In this document: in pieces, positions 1 to 7,083 of the stretch
How positions within the stretch are numbered: the stretch's first letter is position 1
Layout: every line of letters begins with the position of its first letter
Assembly: GCA_947479185.1 (NCBI GenBank)
Contig: CANJYY010000011.1
Location: 1 to 17,271, forward strand
Direction of reading: 5' to 3'
Length of the DNA stretch: 17,271 bases
Source of the DNA: Caulobacteraceae bacterium
GTDB taxonomy: Bacteria > Pseudomonadota > Alphaproteobacteria > Caulobacterales > Caulobacteraceae
Notes under the pieces: generated by a model
The model's input: the letters and a program-made list of their open reading frames with translations, nothing else
The model's database searches: none
Told to the model about the DNA's origin: nothing
Made by a program: the position numbers and the translations under genes

Positions 1-144
1 CTGGAGGACGCGGAGGTCTCCTGCCTGTTCGTCTCGCACGACCGCTACTTCACGCGAACGGCCGCAACCCGCTTCCTCGAGATCCGCCGCGGCAAGCTGG
101 TCGAGGTCGAGAGCCCCGACGCCTTCTTCGACGCCCAGGCCTGA
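1..144 (+). CDS. ABC-F family ATPase, C-terminal end only
   Basis: Only the last 47 codons of the gene are in the window, read in frame 1 and ending at TGA 142-144. The visible peptide contains LFVSHDRYF, the strand plus H-loop (switch histidine) that closes the second ATP-binding cassette of ABC-F proteins, followed by a short 'FLEIRRGKLVEV' type strand pair. ABC-F proteins (Uup, EttA, YbiT and relatives) are soluble tandem-cassette ATPases that act on ribosomes rather than in transport. The chain ends about 35 residues after the H-loop. A long C-terminal coiled coil, as in E. coli Uup, would not fit in that length, although in Uup-like proteins the coil follows a similar tail. The subfamily cannot be decided from this fragment. 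The next gene starts 36 nt downstream on the same strand. Confidence 0.85.
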   Translation: MEDAEVSCLFVSHDRYFTRTAATRFLEIRRGKLVEVESPDAFFDAQA

Positions 145-167
145 GCTAACATCCGCCCAATCGCAGC

Positions 168-174
168 GGGGGAG
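168..174 (+). promoter_or_regulatory. ribosome binding site, GGGGGAG
   Basis: GGGGGAG six bases before ATG 181 is a good Shine-Dalgarno match and fixes the start of the small membrane protein. Confidence 0.6.
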
Positions 175-180
175 ACTGTC

Positions 181-561
181 ATGCGACTCTGGAAGATCCT
201 GTTCGTCATCGCGGCGCTGTTCAATTTCGCGGTCGGCCTGCCGATGCTGCTGGCGCCCGAGGCCATGCTGGCGGGCCTCGGTCAGCCGGTTCCGGACGAC
301 CTGCTGATGACCCGGCTGGCCTCCCTGCTGATCGTGGTGCTGGGCGTCGGCTACGGCATGGTCGCCCGCGACCCGGCCGCCAACCGGCCGATCCTCTGGC
401 TGGGCGTGCTGGGCAAGGCGCCGATCCCGGCGCTGGTCTGGCTCAGCGGCGGCCAGGCGGCCCTGGCCAGCAGCGCCTTCATCCTGTCGCTCGGCGACCT
501 GGCGTTCGCGACCCTGTTTCTGGTCTTCCTGCTGACCCATCGGCGTCCGGCGGCGGTTTGA
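181..561 (+). CDS. small four-helix membrane protein of unknown function
   Basis: This 126-residue protein is almost entirely hydrophobic. Likely membrane helices lie at about residues 5-24, 40-61, 70-89 and 95-118, and the chain ends in a basic tail (HRRP). I do not recognise a named family; the size and helix pattern resemble small DoxX-like or uncharacterised integral membrane proteins, but no diagnostic motif is visible. The ATG at 181 follows GGGGGAG (168-174) by six bases, so the start is well supported. It lies 36 nt after the ABC-F gene and 29 nt before the hybrid kinase, all on the same strand, so it could be transcribed with either. Codon use is the same GC-rich type as its neighbours. 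Function unknown. Confidence 0.8.
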   Translation: MRLWKILFVIAALFNFAVGLPMLLAPEAMLAGLGQPVPDDLLMTRLASLLIVVLGVGYGMVARDPAANRPILWLGVLGKAPIPALVWLSGGQAALASSAFILSLGDLAFATLFLVFLLTHRRPAAV

Positions 562-590
562 CCGACCGTTAAGTCGCGGCCGCTAGTCTG

Positions 591-2102
591 ATGCCCATGA
601 CGGACGAGCGCGCGATCACGCCCGAGCAGCTGGCGACCCTGAGCCACGAGTTCCGCACGCCCCTGAACGGCGTGCTGGGCATGGCGCGGCTGCTCGACGG
701 CACGCGGCTGACGGCGGAACAGAAATCCTATGTCGCGGCCCTGCGCGAGAGTGGCGACCACCTGCTGGCGCTGGTCAACGACGTGCTCGACCTGGCCCGG
801 CTGGGGGCCGGCAAGATCGAGCTGCACCCGGCCCCGACCGACATCGCCGGCCTGCTGCGCCAGACGGCCGAACTGATGAGCCCGCGCGCCCACGAGAAGG
901 GCGTCGAGATCGCCTGGGCCTGCGCCGCCGACCTGCCGCCGGTGATGGCCGACGAGGGCCGGCTGCGCCAGGTGCTGCTCAATTTCACCGGCAACGCGGT
1001 CAAGTTCACTGAAACCGGCGGCGTCCTGCTGACCGCCGAGCCCGCCGGCGAAGGCCGGCTGCGGCTGGTCGTGCGCGACACCGGCCCCGGCGTGCCCGAA
1101 GCCGCCCGCCAGCGCATCTTCGAGCCGTTCGTCCATGCCGACCCGTCACACGGCGCGGTGCTCGGCGGCGCGGGTCTGGGTCTGGCCATCGTCACCCGCC
1201 TGAGCAACGCCATGCAGGGCGAGGTCGGGGTCGACGAGGCCGAGGGCGGTGGCGCGAGCTTCTGGCTCGAGGCGGCCTTCCCCGCGACCGGCCCGGCGTC
1301 GCGCGAGCGGCCCCTGCGGGGCCAGACGGTCGGCGTCGCCTCGCCCAACGCCATCGTGCTGGCCGCAGCGCGGCGACAGATCACCGGCCTCGGCGGCCAG
1401 GTGGTCACGGCTGACAACCTCGCCGACCTGCTCGTCATCGCCCCGCCGGACGCGGTCCTGCTGATCGACAACCTGCTGGCCAAAGGCCGCCGCGCGATGA
1501 AGGCCCCGGAGGGCCGCAACTGCGTGATCCTGCTGCGGCCCGACGAGCGGGCGCGCATCCCGCGCAGCCGCGCCGCCGGCTTCTCAGGCTATCTGATCAA
1601 GCCGCTGCGCGCCGACTCGCTGGCCGCCCGCGTGCTGGCCGCCCAGGGCGTCGCCCAGAAGGCCGCGCCCCACCCCGAGGACGAGCGGATCGCCGCCGCC
1701 ACCGCGCCGGGGGCCCGGGTGCTGCTGGTCGAGGACAATCCGATCAACGCCCTGCTGGCCCGCACCCTGCTCAAGCGCGAGGGCGCGGAGACCGACCGCG
1801 CGGCCAGCGGCCAGGAGGCGCTCGCCGCCGCCGCCGCCGCCAGCTACGACCTGATCCTGATGGACATCCGCATGCCGGACATGGACGGCATCGAGGCGGC
1901 CCGCGAACTGCGCGCCCGGGGCGTCTCCACGCCGATCGTCGCCCTCACCGCCGACGCCTTCGAGGACGACCGCCGGGCGGCCCTGGCGGCCGGCATGGAC
2001 GACTTCCTCGTCAAACCGCTGACGGAAACCGCCCTGCGCGCCGTCCTGACCCGCTGGGTCGGCTGGACGGGCGCGGCCGGAGAGGGCAGGCTCGCCTCCT
2101 GA
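591..2102 (+). CDS. shkA: hybrid histidine kinase with c-di-GMP-type pseudoreceiver, ShkA orthologue
   Basis: This 503-residue soluble kinase has no membrane segment and no PAS domain. Order: DHp with SHEFRTP and phosphoacceptor His19; CA ATPase domain with N-box N131/N135, DTGPG (163-167) and GGAGLGLA (192-199); a degenerate receiver Rec1 (about 243-350); and a canonical receiver Rec2 (about 376-490) with E381/D382, phosphoacceptor D425, T453 and K475. Rec1 lacks the acidic pair and carries R320, Y334, I336, P338 and R340. From memory, Caulobacter ShkA binds c-di-GMP in Rec1 through R324/Y338/I340/P342/R344 and is autoinhibited by a DDR linker motif near 369-371; every position matches with an offset of -4 or -5, and the linker here reads EDER (363-366). 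In Caulobacter, ShkA phosphorylates ShpA and then TacA, driving stalk-pole genes when c-di-GMP rises. No clear ribosome site precedes ATG 591; ATG 597 is an alternative. ampG follows after 46 nt. Confidence 0.88.
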   Translation: MPMTDERAITPEQLATLSHEFRTPLNGVLGMARLLDGTRLTAEQKSYVAALRESGDHLLALVNDVLDLARLGAGKIELHPAPTDIAGLLRQTAELMSPRAHEKGVEIAWACAADLPPVMADEGRLRQVLLNFTGNAVKFTETGGVLLTAEPAGEGRLRLVVRDTGPGVPEAARQRIFEPFVHADPSHGAVLGGAGLGLAIVTRLSNAMQGEVGVDEAEGGGASFWLEAAFPATGPASRERPLRGQTVGVASPNAIVLAAARRQITGLGGQVVTADNLADLLVIAPPDAVLLIDNLLAKGRRAMKAPEGRNCVILLRPDERARIPRSRAAGFSGYLIKPLRADSLAARVLAAQGVAQKAAPHPEDERIAAATAPGARVLLVEDNPINALLARTLLKREGAETDRAASGQEALAAAAAASYDLILMDIRMPDMDGIEAARELRARGVSTPIVALTADAFEDDRRAALAAGMDDFLVKPLTETALRAVLTRWVGWTGAAGEGRLAS

Positions 2103-2105
2103 TTT

Positions 2106-2140
2106 GCGGAGCGTCCGGCTCCGCCCGGCTTCGGGGGAAG
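2106..2140 (+). promoter_or_regulatory. hairpin(s) and ribosome binding site in the shkA-ampG spacer
   Basis: The 46-nt spacer holds a perfect 7-bp hairpin, GCGGAGC (2106-2112), loop GTCCG, GCTCCGC (2118-2124). Directly after it CCCG/CGGG can pair around GCTT (2124-2135), overlapping the Shine-Dalgarno GGGGGAAG (2133-2140) that lies eight bases before ATG 2149. The first hairpin has no T-tract, so it is a weak terminator candidate at best. It may tune ampG translation or processing; that role is inference. Confidence 0.4.
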
Positions 2141-2148
2141 CACAGCCC

Positions 2149-3867
2149 ATGACCCATGATCCTCAGGCGCAGGCCGAGCCCGCCGCGCGGCCCACGTTCC
2201 TGCAATCGCTGGCCGTCTTCGGCGAGCGGCGGACGCTGGTGATGCTGGTGCTCGGCTTTTCGGCCGGGCTTCCGACCCTGCTGATCTTCGATACCCTGTC
2301 GATCTGGCTGCGCGAGGCGGGCCTGTCGCTGCAGGCCATCAGCATCTTCGGCCTCGCCACGCTCGCGACGGCGATGAAATTCCTCTGGGCGCCCCTGGTC
2401 GATCGCACCCGGGTGCCGGTCCTGACGCGGCTTTTCGGCCATCGGCGGTCCTGGATGCTGATTTCCCAGGTGGTGATCATGCTCGGCCTCTGGCTGATCG
2501 CGGGGGTGAATCCCGCGACCAATCTCGGGCTGATGGCGGTCTTCGCCGTGCTGGTCGGCTTCGCGTCGGCGAACCAGGACATCGTCATCGACGCCTGGCG
2601 GATCGAGGCGGCCGATGACGCCCGGCAGGGGCCGATGGCGGCCGCCTACCAGTGGGGTTACCGCATCGCGATGATCGTGGCCGGGGCCGCCCCCCTGATC
2701 CTCGCCGAGGCCTACAGCTGGCGCTTTTCCTACGCCGCCATGGCCGCGCTGATGCTTCTGGGCGTCGCCGCTGTTCTGGCCGCACCAAGGGAAGCGCAGC
2801 ATTCCGTCCGACCGATCGTGATGGGCGACGCGGTGGCGCGACCGGTCCTGGAAGCGATCGAATGGATCCTGCGCCTCGCCCTTCTCGTGGCCGGCGCACT
2901 GATCCTGGGGTCGGGCCTCGCGGCCAATGTGGATTTTGTCGCGGAACTGCTCACGGCGGCGGGCGGGGGCCCCGTCGGCGACGCCCTGAAGGCGGCCTGG
3001 GCTTCCGACTCCAAGGTCTGGTTCCAGCTGCTCGCCGTCCTGACCGGCTTCGCCGTCATCGCGCTCGCCGCGATCCGGATCCCCGGCCTCAACACCCGCC
3101 CCGGCGCCTATCTGTCCGGCGCGCTGGGTCAGCCGCTGGCCGACTTCTTCGGCCGGTACGGGAAGATCGCGGGGCTGATCCTCGCCCTGATCTGCCTTTA
3201 CCGGATCTCGGACTTCGTCCTGAACATCAACGGCGCCTTCTATGTCGACCTCGGCTTCAGCAAGATCGAGATCGCCGAGATCCGCAAGGTGTTCGGCGTG
3301 ATCATGTCGGTCATCGGCGTGGCGCTCGGCGGCGTTTCGGTCATCCGCCTGGGCCTCATGCGGGCCATGGTGCTCGGAGCCTTCGCGGGCGCCCTGAGCA
3401 ATCTCGCGTTCGCCTGGCTGGCGACACGGGGCCATGACGTGAACGCCCTGCTGATCGCCATCGCCATCGACAACGTCGCCGGCGGCATCGCCGGCACCTG
3501 CCTGATCGCCTACATGTCGAGCCTGACGTCGATCGGCTTCACGGCGACCCAGTATGCGCTGTTCTCATCGCTCTACGCCCTGCCCGGAAAGCTCCTGGCC
3601 AGCCAGTCGGGACGAATCGTCGAAAGTTCGGCCCGGTCCGCGGACGCCGGCGGGCCCATCGCGGGGCTGAAAGCGTTCTTCAGCGGCCTGCCGCCCGAGA
3701 GCTACGCCACCGCGATGGAGAAGTCGGGCGTCACGCCGATGGCCCTCGGCAGCGGCTATCTGACCTTCTACCTTTACTCCACGGCGATCGGCGTGTTCGC
3801 CATCGTGCTGGCCTTCATGGTGGCCCGGCGGCAACCCGCTGCGGAGACGCCGGACGCCCCCGCCTAG
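2149..3867 (+). CDS. ampG: AmpG-family muropeptide permease (MFS)
   Basis: A 572-residue inner-membrane major facilitator protein. AmpG imports anhydro-muropeptides released from peptidoglycan into the cytoplasm for recycling, and in many bacteria controls beta-lactamase induction. The AmpG signature is clear: GFSAGLP (36-42), a SIWLREAG helix end (51-58), APLVDR (81-86), HRRSWML (98-104) and the SANQDIVIDAWR segment (140-151) matching the family's 'ASQDI.IDAYR'. It is longer than E. coli AmpG (491 aa); the extra length is mainly the middle region (about 215-340), with additional hydrophobic stretches, and a loop near 485-530. ATG 2149 is chosen because GGGGGAAG lies eight bases upstream; an in-frame TTG at 2104 would overlap the hairpin. 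It follows shkA closely. From memory, ampG and shkA are also close neighbours in Caulobacter crescentus. Its stop TAG lies in a CTAG shared with the convergent protease gene. Confidence 0.88.
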   Translation: MTHDPQAQAEPAARPTFLQSLAVFGERRTLVMLVLGFSAGLPTLLIFDTLSIWLREAGLSLQAISIFGLATLATAMKFLWAPLVDRTRVPVLTRLFGHRRSWMLISQVVIMLGLWLIAGVNPATNLGLMAVFAVLVGFASANQDIVIDAWRIEAADDARQGPMAAAYQWGYRIAMIVAGAAPLILAEAYSWRFSYAAMAALMLLGVAAVLAAPREAQHSVRPIVMGDAVARPVLEAIEWILRLALLVAGALILGSGLAANVDFVAELLTAAGGGPVGDALKAAWASDSKVWFQLLAVLTGFAVIALAAIRIPGLNTRPGAYLSGALGQPLADFFGRYGKIAGLILALICLYRISDFVLNINGAFYVDLGFSKIEIAEIRKVFGVIMSVIGVALGGVSVIRLGLMRAMVLGAFAGALSNLAFAWLATRGHDVNALLIAIAIDNVAGGIAGTCLIAYMSSLTSIGFTATQYALFSSLYALPGKLLASQSGRIVESSARSADAGGPIAGLKAFFSGLPPESYATAMEKSGVTPMALGSGYLTFYLYSTAIGVFAIVLAFMVARRQPAAETPDAPA

Positions 3868-4700
3868 CTCGTCGCCAGGCAGACCACCTGGGCGACGCGC
3901 AGGTCGCGGCGCAGGCCGTCGGCGACGCGGCCGTAGTTCTCGACATTGATCGGCTCGCCGACGGCGTAGCCCTGCGGCCGGCGACCCGAGTGGGTCAGCG
4001 CGCGCTGCACCGTCTCGGGCGTGGTGGTGTAGATCCGGCCCCGGCGCGGGGCCTCGGCGACGGTGATGCCGACCACCCGGCCGGTCGAGTCGAGCACCGG
4101 GGCGCCGGACAGGCCGGCGAGGGTGCCCTTCAGCGTGAAGGTGCGGCCGATCTCGGCCCAGGCCAGCACCGGCTCGGTGCGGGCGCCGCGACCGCGCACG
4201 ACGAGATTCTCGCGGCCCAGCAGGCGTGACACGGCCTCGCCCGGCTGGCCCTGCGGGAAGCCCGGGTGGAAGCCGAGCGCGCCGGGCCGGGGGCGGATGT
4301 TCGACGGCGCCATCGGCAGGGCCGGGGCCCCGCCCTCGGTGGTCAGGATGGCGGCCTCGCCAGACGGGTCAATCACCGCGCGGGCGGCCACGCCGCGGCC
4401 CTCGGCCACGACCAGGGCGATACGGGTGCAGCCGTCGACCACATGGCGGGCGGTCATCCAGACGCCGCTGTCGGCGATGGAAAAGGCGGTGCCGGTGCCC
4501 GGCTTCTGGTTCCCCGGCACGTCCACCACCACGGCGGGATCGAACGGCGAGGACGGGCCCAGCGGAATGGCCTCCTCACCGGCCATCGGCGGCGGCGGCG
4601 GCGGCGCGTCGGCCTGTTCCCGGCGGCCCATCGACGCGATGATCAGGGCCGTCACGATGGCCAGGTAGACCAGCCAGTCGGGGAGACGGGGCAGGTGCAC
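3864..4700 (-). CDS. membrane-anchored trypsin-like serine protease
   Basis: A 278-residue protein with one N-terminal membrane helix (about 9-23), a short linker with a run of six prolines (33-38), and a trypsin/HtrA-like fold that should face the periplasm. Visible catalytic elements are H86 in TARHVVDG and S198 in GLSGAPV. Where HtrA-type proteases have 'D.A.L' this protein reads GEAAIL, so the aspartate position appears to be E115; D111 is a possible alternative. There is no PDZ domain. C91 and C274 could form a disulfide. The start is a GTG (4700-4698) six bases after the stop of the upstream DUF350 gene, with no separate ribosome site, so coupling of the two genes is likely. An internal Met24 would remove the anchor and is less likely. 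The 3' end is convergent with ampG and shares its CTAG. Substrate unknown. Confidence 0.78.
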   Translation of the reverse strand: MHLPRLPDWLVYLAIVTALIIASMGRREQADAPPPPPPMAGEEAIPLGPSSPFDPAVVVDVPGNQKPGTGTAFSIADSGVWMTARHVVDGCTRIALVVAEGRGVAARAVIDPSGEAAILTTEGGAPALPMAPSNIRPRPGALGFHPGFPQGQPGEAVSRLLGRENLVVRGRGARTEPVLAWAEIGRTFTLKGTLAGLSGAPVLDSTGRVVGITVAEAPRRGRIYTTTPETVQRALTHSGRRPQGYAVGEPINVENYGRVADGLRRDLRVAQVVCLATS

Positions 4701-4706
4701 GTCGGT

Positions 4707-5135
4707 CTAGCCGGCCAGGGCCGCGGCGAGGATCACGGCGCTGGCCAGCTTGGCCCCGACGAGCAGCAGGGCGGCCGACATCTCGCCGTCCTGGATGCGC
4801 TGCGGCAGGCCGTGCAGGAACCAGTCGATGACCTTGAACACCAGCAGCTGCACGCCGATCGTGGCCACGCCCCAGATGCCGATCTCGAGCGGCGAGACCG
4901 AGGCGCTGAGCGACGAGGCCAGCGGCAGGGCGAGGCCGACGAGCACGCCGCCCAGCGACAGGGCGGCGGCGCTGTTGCCGTCGCGGATCAGGGCGATCTC
5001 GCGATGCGGCGTCAGCATGACATAGAGAAAGGCCCCGAACAGCAACAGGACCAGGGTCAGGCCGGCATGGCCCAGCGTGGTCACGAAGCCCGTCGAGAAG
5101 GCCTGGATTTCCATCGATTGGAGTTGCGGCGGCAT
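4707..5135 (-). CDS. DUF350 (YjfL/UPF0719-like) inner-membrane protein
   Basis: A 142-residue protein with four predicted membrane helices (about 17-41, 58-78, 86-106, 119-140). The family hallmark is the loop after helix 1, PHREIALIRDGNSAAALSLGG (43-63; key residues P43, E46, R51, N54, S60, G62-G63), followed by a helix with ALPLASS (69-75). The biochemical role of DUF350 proteins is not established. ATG 5135 is the first start; Met8 (5114) is an alternative and neither has a strong ribosome site. The protease gene begins six bases after its stop, so the two form a probable operon, and rlmN lies 66 nt upstream on the same strand. The pairing suggests a membrane complex or a protease-regulated membrane protein, but this is inference from position only. 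Confidence 0.85.
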   Translation of the reverse strand: MPPQLQSMEIQAFSTGFVTTLGHAGLTLVLLLFGAFLYVMLTPHREIALIRDGNSAAALSLGGVLVGLALPLASSLSASVSPLEIGIWGVATIGVQLLVFKVIDWFLHGLPQRIQDGEMSAALLLVGAKLASAVILAAALAG

Positions 5136-5201
5136 CGATCAGTCCATCAGGGAAAGGCGAGCGAAAGGGTTAGCACGACCGGCGCCATCCCATGCAAGCT
5201 T

Positions 5202-6398
5202 CTAGCCTGACGCGAGCGTCTCGGCCTTGCGACGGACCGACGCGCGAACCTTCTCGCTTTCGGACTTCAGCTGGCCGCAGGCGGCGAGAATATCGCGGCC
5301 GCGCGGGGTGCGGATCGGGCTGGAATAGCCGGCCTTGTTGAGGATCGCCGCGAACCGCTCGATGGTCGCCCAGTCGGAGCATTCGTAGTCCGTGCCCGGC
5401 CAGGGATTGAACGGGATCAGATTGATCTTGGCCGGAATGCCCTTGAGCAGCTTGACCAGGGCCAGCGCCTCTTCCGGGCTGTCGTTGACGCCCTTGAGCA
5501 TGACGTATTCGAACGTCACCCGCCGGGCGTTGCTGATCCCCGGATAGACCCGGATCGCCTCCATCAGGTTGGCGATGTCGTATTTGCGGTTGATCGGCAC
5601 CAGCACGTCGCGCAGCGGATCGTTGGTCGCGTGCAGGCTGATGGCCAGCATGGCCTGGGTGCGCTCGCCGAGCGCCGTCAGCTCGGGCGTTACGCCGCTG
5701 GTCGACACCGTGATGCGCCGGCGGGAGATGGCGATCCCCTCGTTGTCGCTGATGATGTCGATGGCGTCGGCGACGTTGTCGAGATTGTACAGCGGCTCGC
5801 CCATGCCCATGAACACGATGTTCGACAGGCGGCGGTCCTCGCGGTCGGACGGCCATTCGTCCAGATCGTCCTTGCAGACCTGCACCTGGGCGACGATCTC
5901 GGCCGCCGTCAGGTTGCGCACCAGCGCCTGGGTGCCGGTGTGGCAGAAGGTGCAGTTCAGCGTGCAGCCGACCTGGCTGGAGACGCACAGGGCCCCCGAC
6001 CGGCCGACGTCGGGAATGTAGACCGCCTCGATCTCGATGCCCGGGGCGGTGCGGATCAGCCACTTGCGGGTGCCGTCCTTGGACACCTGGCGCTCGACGA
6101 TTTCCGGTCGGGCGAGGGTGAAGTGTTCGGCCAGGGCGGCGCGGGTGTCCTTGGCCACGTCGGTCATCTGGTCAAAGGCCGTGGCCCCGCGATGATGGAT
6201 CCAGCGGAACACCTGGGTCGCCCGCATCTTCGCCTTGCCCTCGGGCACCGCCCCGGCGTCGACCAGGGCGCGCGCCAGCCCTTCGCGGGTCAGCCCCGAA
6301 AGGTTGACCGGAGCGGGGGCGACGGCGGGCGTCGCGCGAGCAAGATTGAGGGTCGCGCCCAAGGCAAAGGCTCTCGATGGAATGAGGGAAGTCCTCAT
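5202..6398 (-). CDS. rlmN: dual-specificity RNA methyltransferase RlmN (23S A2503 / tRNA A37)
   Basis: A 398-residue radical-SAM enzyme that makes 2-methyladenosine at 23S rRNA position 2503 and in some tRNAs, aiding accuracy near the peptide exit tunnel. The [4Fe-4S] ligands are C145, C149 and C152 ([11 protein letters not shown]). C138 is a conserved neighbour, C374 in AACGQL corresponds to the methyl-carrying cysteine (C355 in E. coli), and GMGEP (198-202) is the SAM-binding loop. The length is slightly above the E. coli enzyme (384 aa) because of an about 30-residue N-terminal extension before the '[10 protein letters not shown]' start of the conserved part. The reading frame stays open further upstream across the divergent sigma gene, but ATG 6398 is the last start that avoids that overlap. 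It is divergent from the sigma gene with only 47 nt between. Confidence 0.95.
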   Translation of the reverse strand: MRTSLIPSRAFALGATLNLARATPAVAPAPVNLSGLTREGLARALVDAGAVPEGKAKMRATQVFRWIHHRGATAFDQMTDVAKDTRAALAEHFTLARPEIVERQVSKDGTRKWLIRTAPGIEIEAVYIPDVGRSGALCVSSQVGCTLNCTFCHTGTQALVRNLTAAEIVAQVQVCKDDLDEWPSDREDRRLSNIVFMGMGEPLYNLDNVADAIDIISDNEGIAISRRRITVSTSGVTPELTALGERTQAMLAISLHATNDPLRDVLVPINRKYDIANLMEAIRVYPGISNARRVTFEYVMLKGVNDSPEEALALVKLLKGIPAKINLIPFNPWPGTDYECSDWATIERFAAILNKAGYSSPIRTPRGRDILAACGQLKSESEKVRASVRRKAETLASG

Positions 6399-6445
6399 AT
6401 CAGAAAACCGCGCACTGGACCAATCGGAGCGGGCGTGACTATCCC

Positions 6446-7009
6446 TTGGCGGTGAACCGCACCGAAAGCGACCCCTTCGCCGAGCTGATGGACCGCATCG
6501 CCCGCCACGGTGATCGCGCGGCCTATGCGGCGCTGTTCGATCACTATGCGCCGCGGGTGAAGGGCTATCTGGCCCGGCTGGGACTTGAGCCCGCCCGCGC
6601 CGAGGACCTGACCCAGGAAGTGATGGTCGCGGTCTGGCGCAAGGCTGGCAGTTTCGATCGGAGCAAGGCCAGCGTCTCGACCTGGATCTTCCGCATCGCG
6701 CGCAACCGACGCATCGACCTGTTCCGCCGCGAGCGCACGGCGACGCTGGATCCCGATGATCCGCAACTGAGCCCCGAGGCCCTGCCGCCGCCGGACGCCG
6801 GCCTGGAAGCGCAGCAGCGCGAGGCCCAGGTGGCCCTGGCCCTGGCCGACCTGCCGCCGGAGCAGCGCGAGATGGTCCGCGCCGCCTTCTACGAGGACCT
6901 GACCCACAGCGAGATCGCCGAACGCTTCGGCCTGGCCCTGGGCACGGTAAAATCCCGCCTGAGGCTGGCGTTCGAGAAGCTGCGGCGCGGCCTGGAGGCG
7001 GCGCGATGA
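6446..7009 (+). CDS. ECF sigma factor, RpoE/ChrR-type (ECF11-like)
   Basis: A 187-residue sigma-70 family factor. Region 2 spans about 27-95, with the core-binding stretch [18 protein letters not shown] (54-71) and a DNA-melting segment [17 protein letters not shown] (79-95). Region 4 spans about 130-180, with [22 protein letters not shown] and a helix-turn-helix ending in [10 protein letters not shown] (166-175). The cupin anti-sigma gene immediately downstream identifies it as the RpoE-ChrR class, which in Rhodobacter responds to singlet oxygen. That inducer is only a guess here, because the anti-sigma is unusual. The start is taken as TTG 6446; GTG 6452 and ATG 6488 are alternatives, and the only purine-rich site (GGAG 6426-6429) is distant. 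I could not find a convincing ECF-type promoter in the 47-nt divergent spacer. The stop TGA overlaps the ATG of a mini-ORF. Confidence 0.9.
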   Translation: MAVNRTESDPFAELMDRIARHGDRAAYAALFDHYAPRVKGYLARLGLEPARAEDLTQEVMVAVWRKAGSFDRSKASVSTWIFRIARNRRIDLFRRERTATLDPDDPQLSPEALPPPDAGLEAQQREAQVALALADLPPEQREMVRAAFYEDLTHSEIAERFGLALGTVKSRLRLAFEKLRRGLEAAR

Positions 7010-7083
7010 GTCGCCTCCACGCCTTGACCCATGCGGAACCCGCTCCATATCCCGGCTTTTCAAGGAGTTGCCAGACCGCATGA
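7006..7083 (+). CDS. possible 25-codon linking mini-ORF between sigma and anti-sigma
   Basis: An uninterrupted frame of 25 codons starts with the ATG that overlaps the sigma factor's stop (ATGA, 7006-7009) and ends with the TGA that overlaps the anti-sigma start (ATGA, 7080-7083). Its peptide starts [15 protein letters not shown] and contains one cysteine. It has no recognisable domain, and its third codon positions are less GC-rich than the flanking genes. The ribosome site for the anti-sigma (AAGGAG, 7062-7067) lies inside it. Ribosomes leaving the sigma gene could translate through it and re-initiate at the anti-sigma gene, keeping the two in ratio. It may equally be a chance frame in a 70-nt spacer. 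Confidence 0.3.
   Translation: MSRLHALTHAEPAPYPGFSRSCQTA
7062..7067 (+). promoter_or_regulatory. ribosome binding site AAGGAG before the anti-sigma gene
   Basis: AAGGAG ends 12 bases before ATG 7080, which is slightly long. The in-frame TTG at 7068 directly abuts it and is therefore unlikely as a start. Confidence 0.5.

Noticed and set aside
562..590. Possible CtrA half-site (GTTAAG) upstream of shkA
   Set aside because: Only one half of the TTAA-N7-TTAA pattern is present, so there is no basis for a call.
2011..3435. 474-codon minus-strand frame antisense to ampG
   Set aside because: Composition rich in Gly, Arg, Asp, His and Gln with no motif; a typical GC-rich shadow of a well-supported gene.
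6399..6445. ECF11-type autoregulated promoter before the sigma gene
   Set aside because: I looked for TGATCC-like -35 and CGTA-like -10 elements and found no pair with proper spacing.
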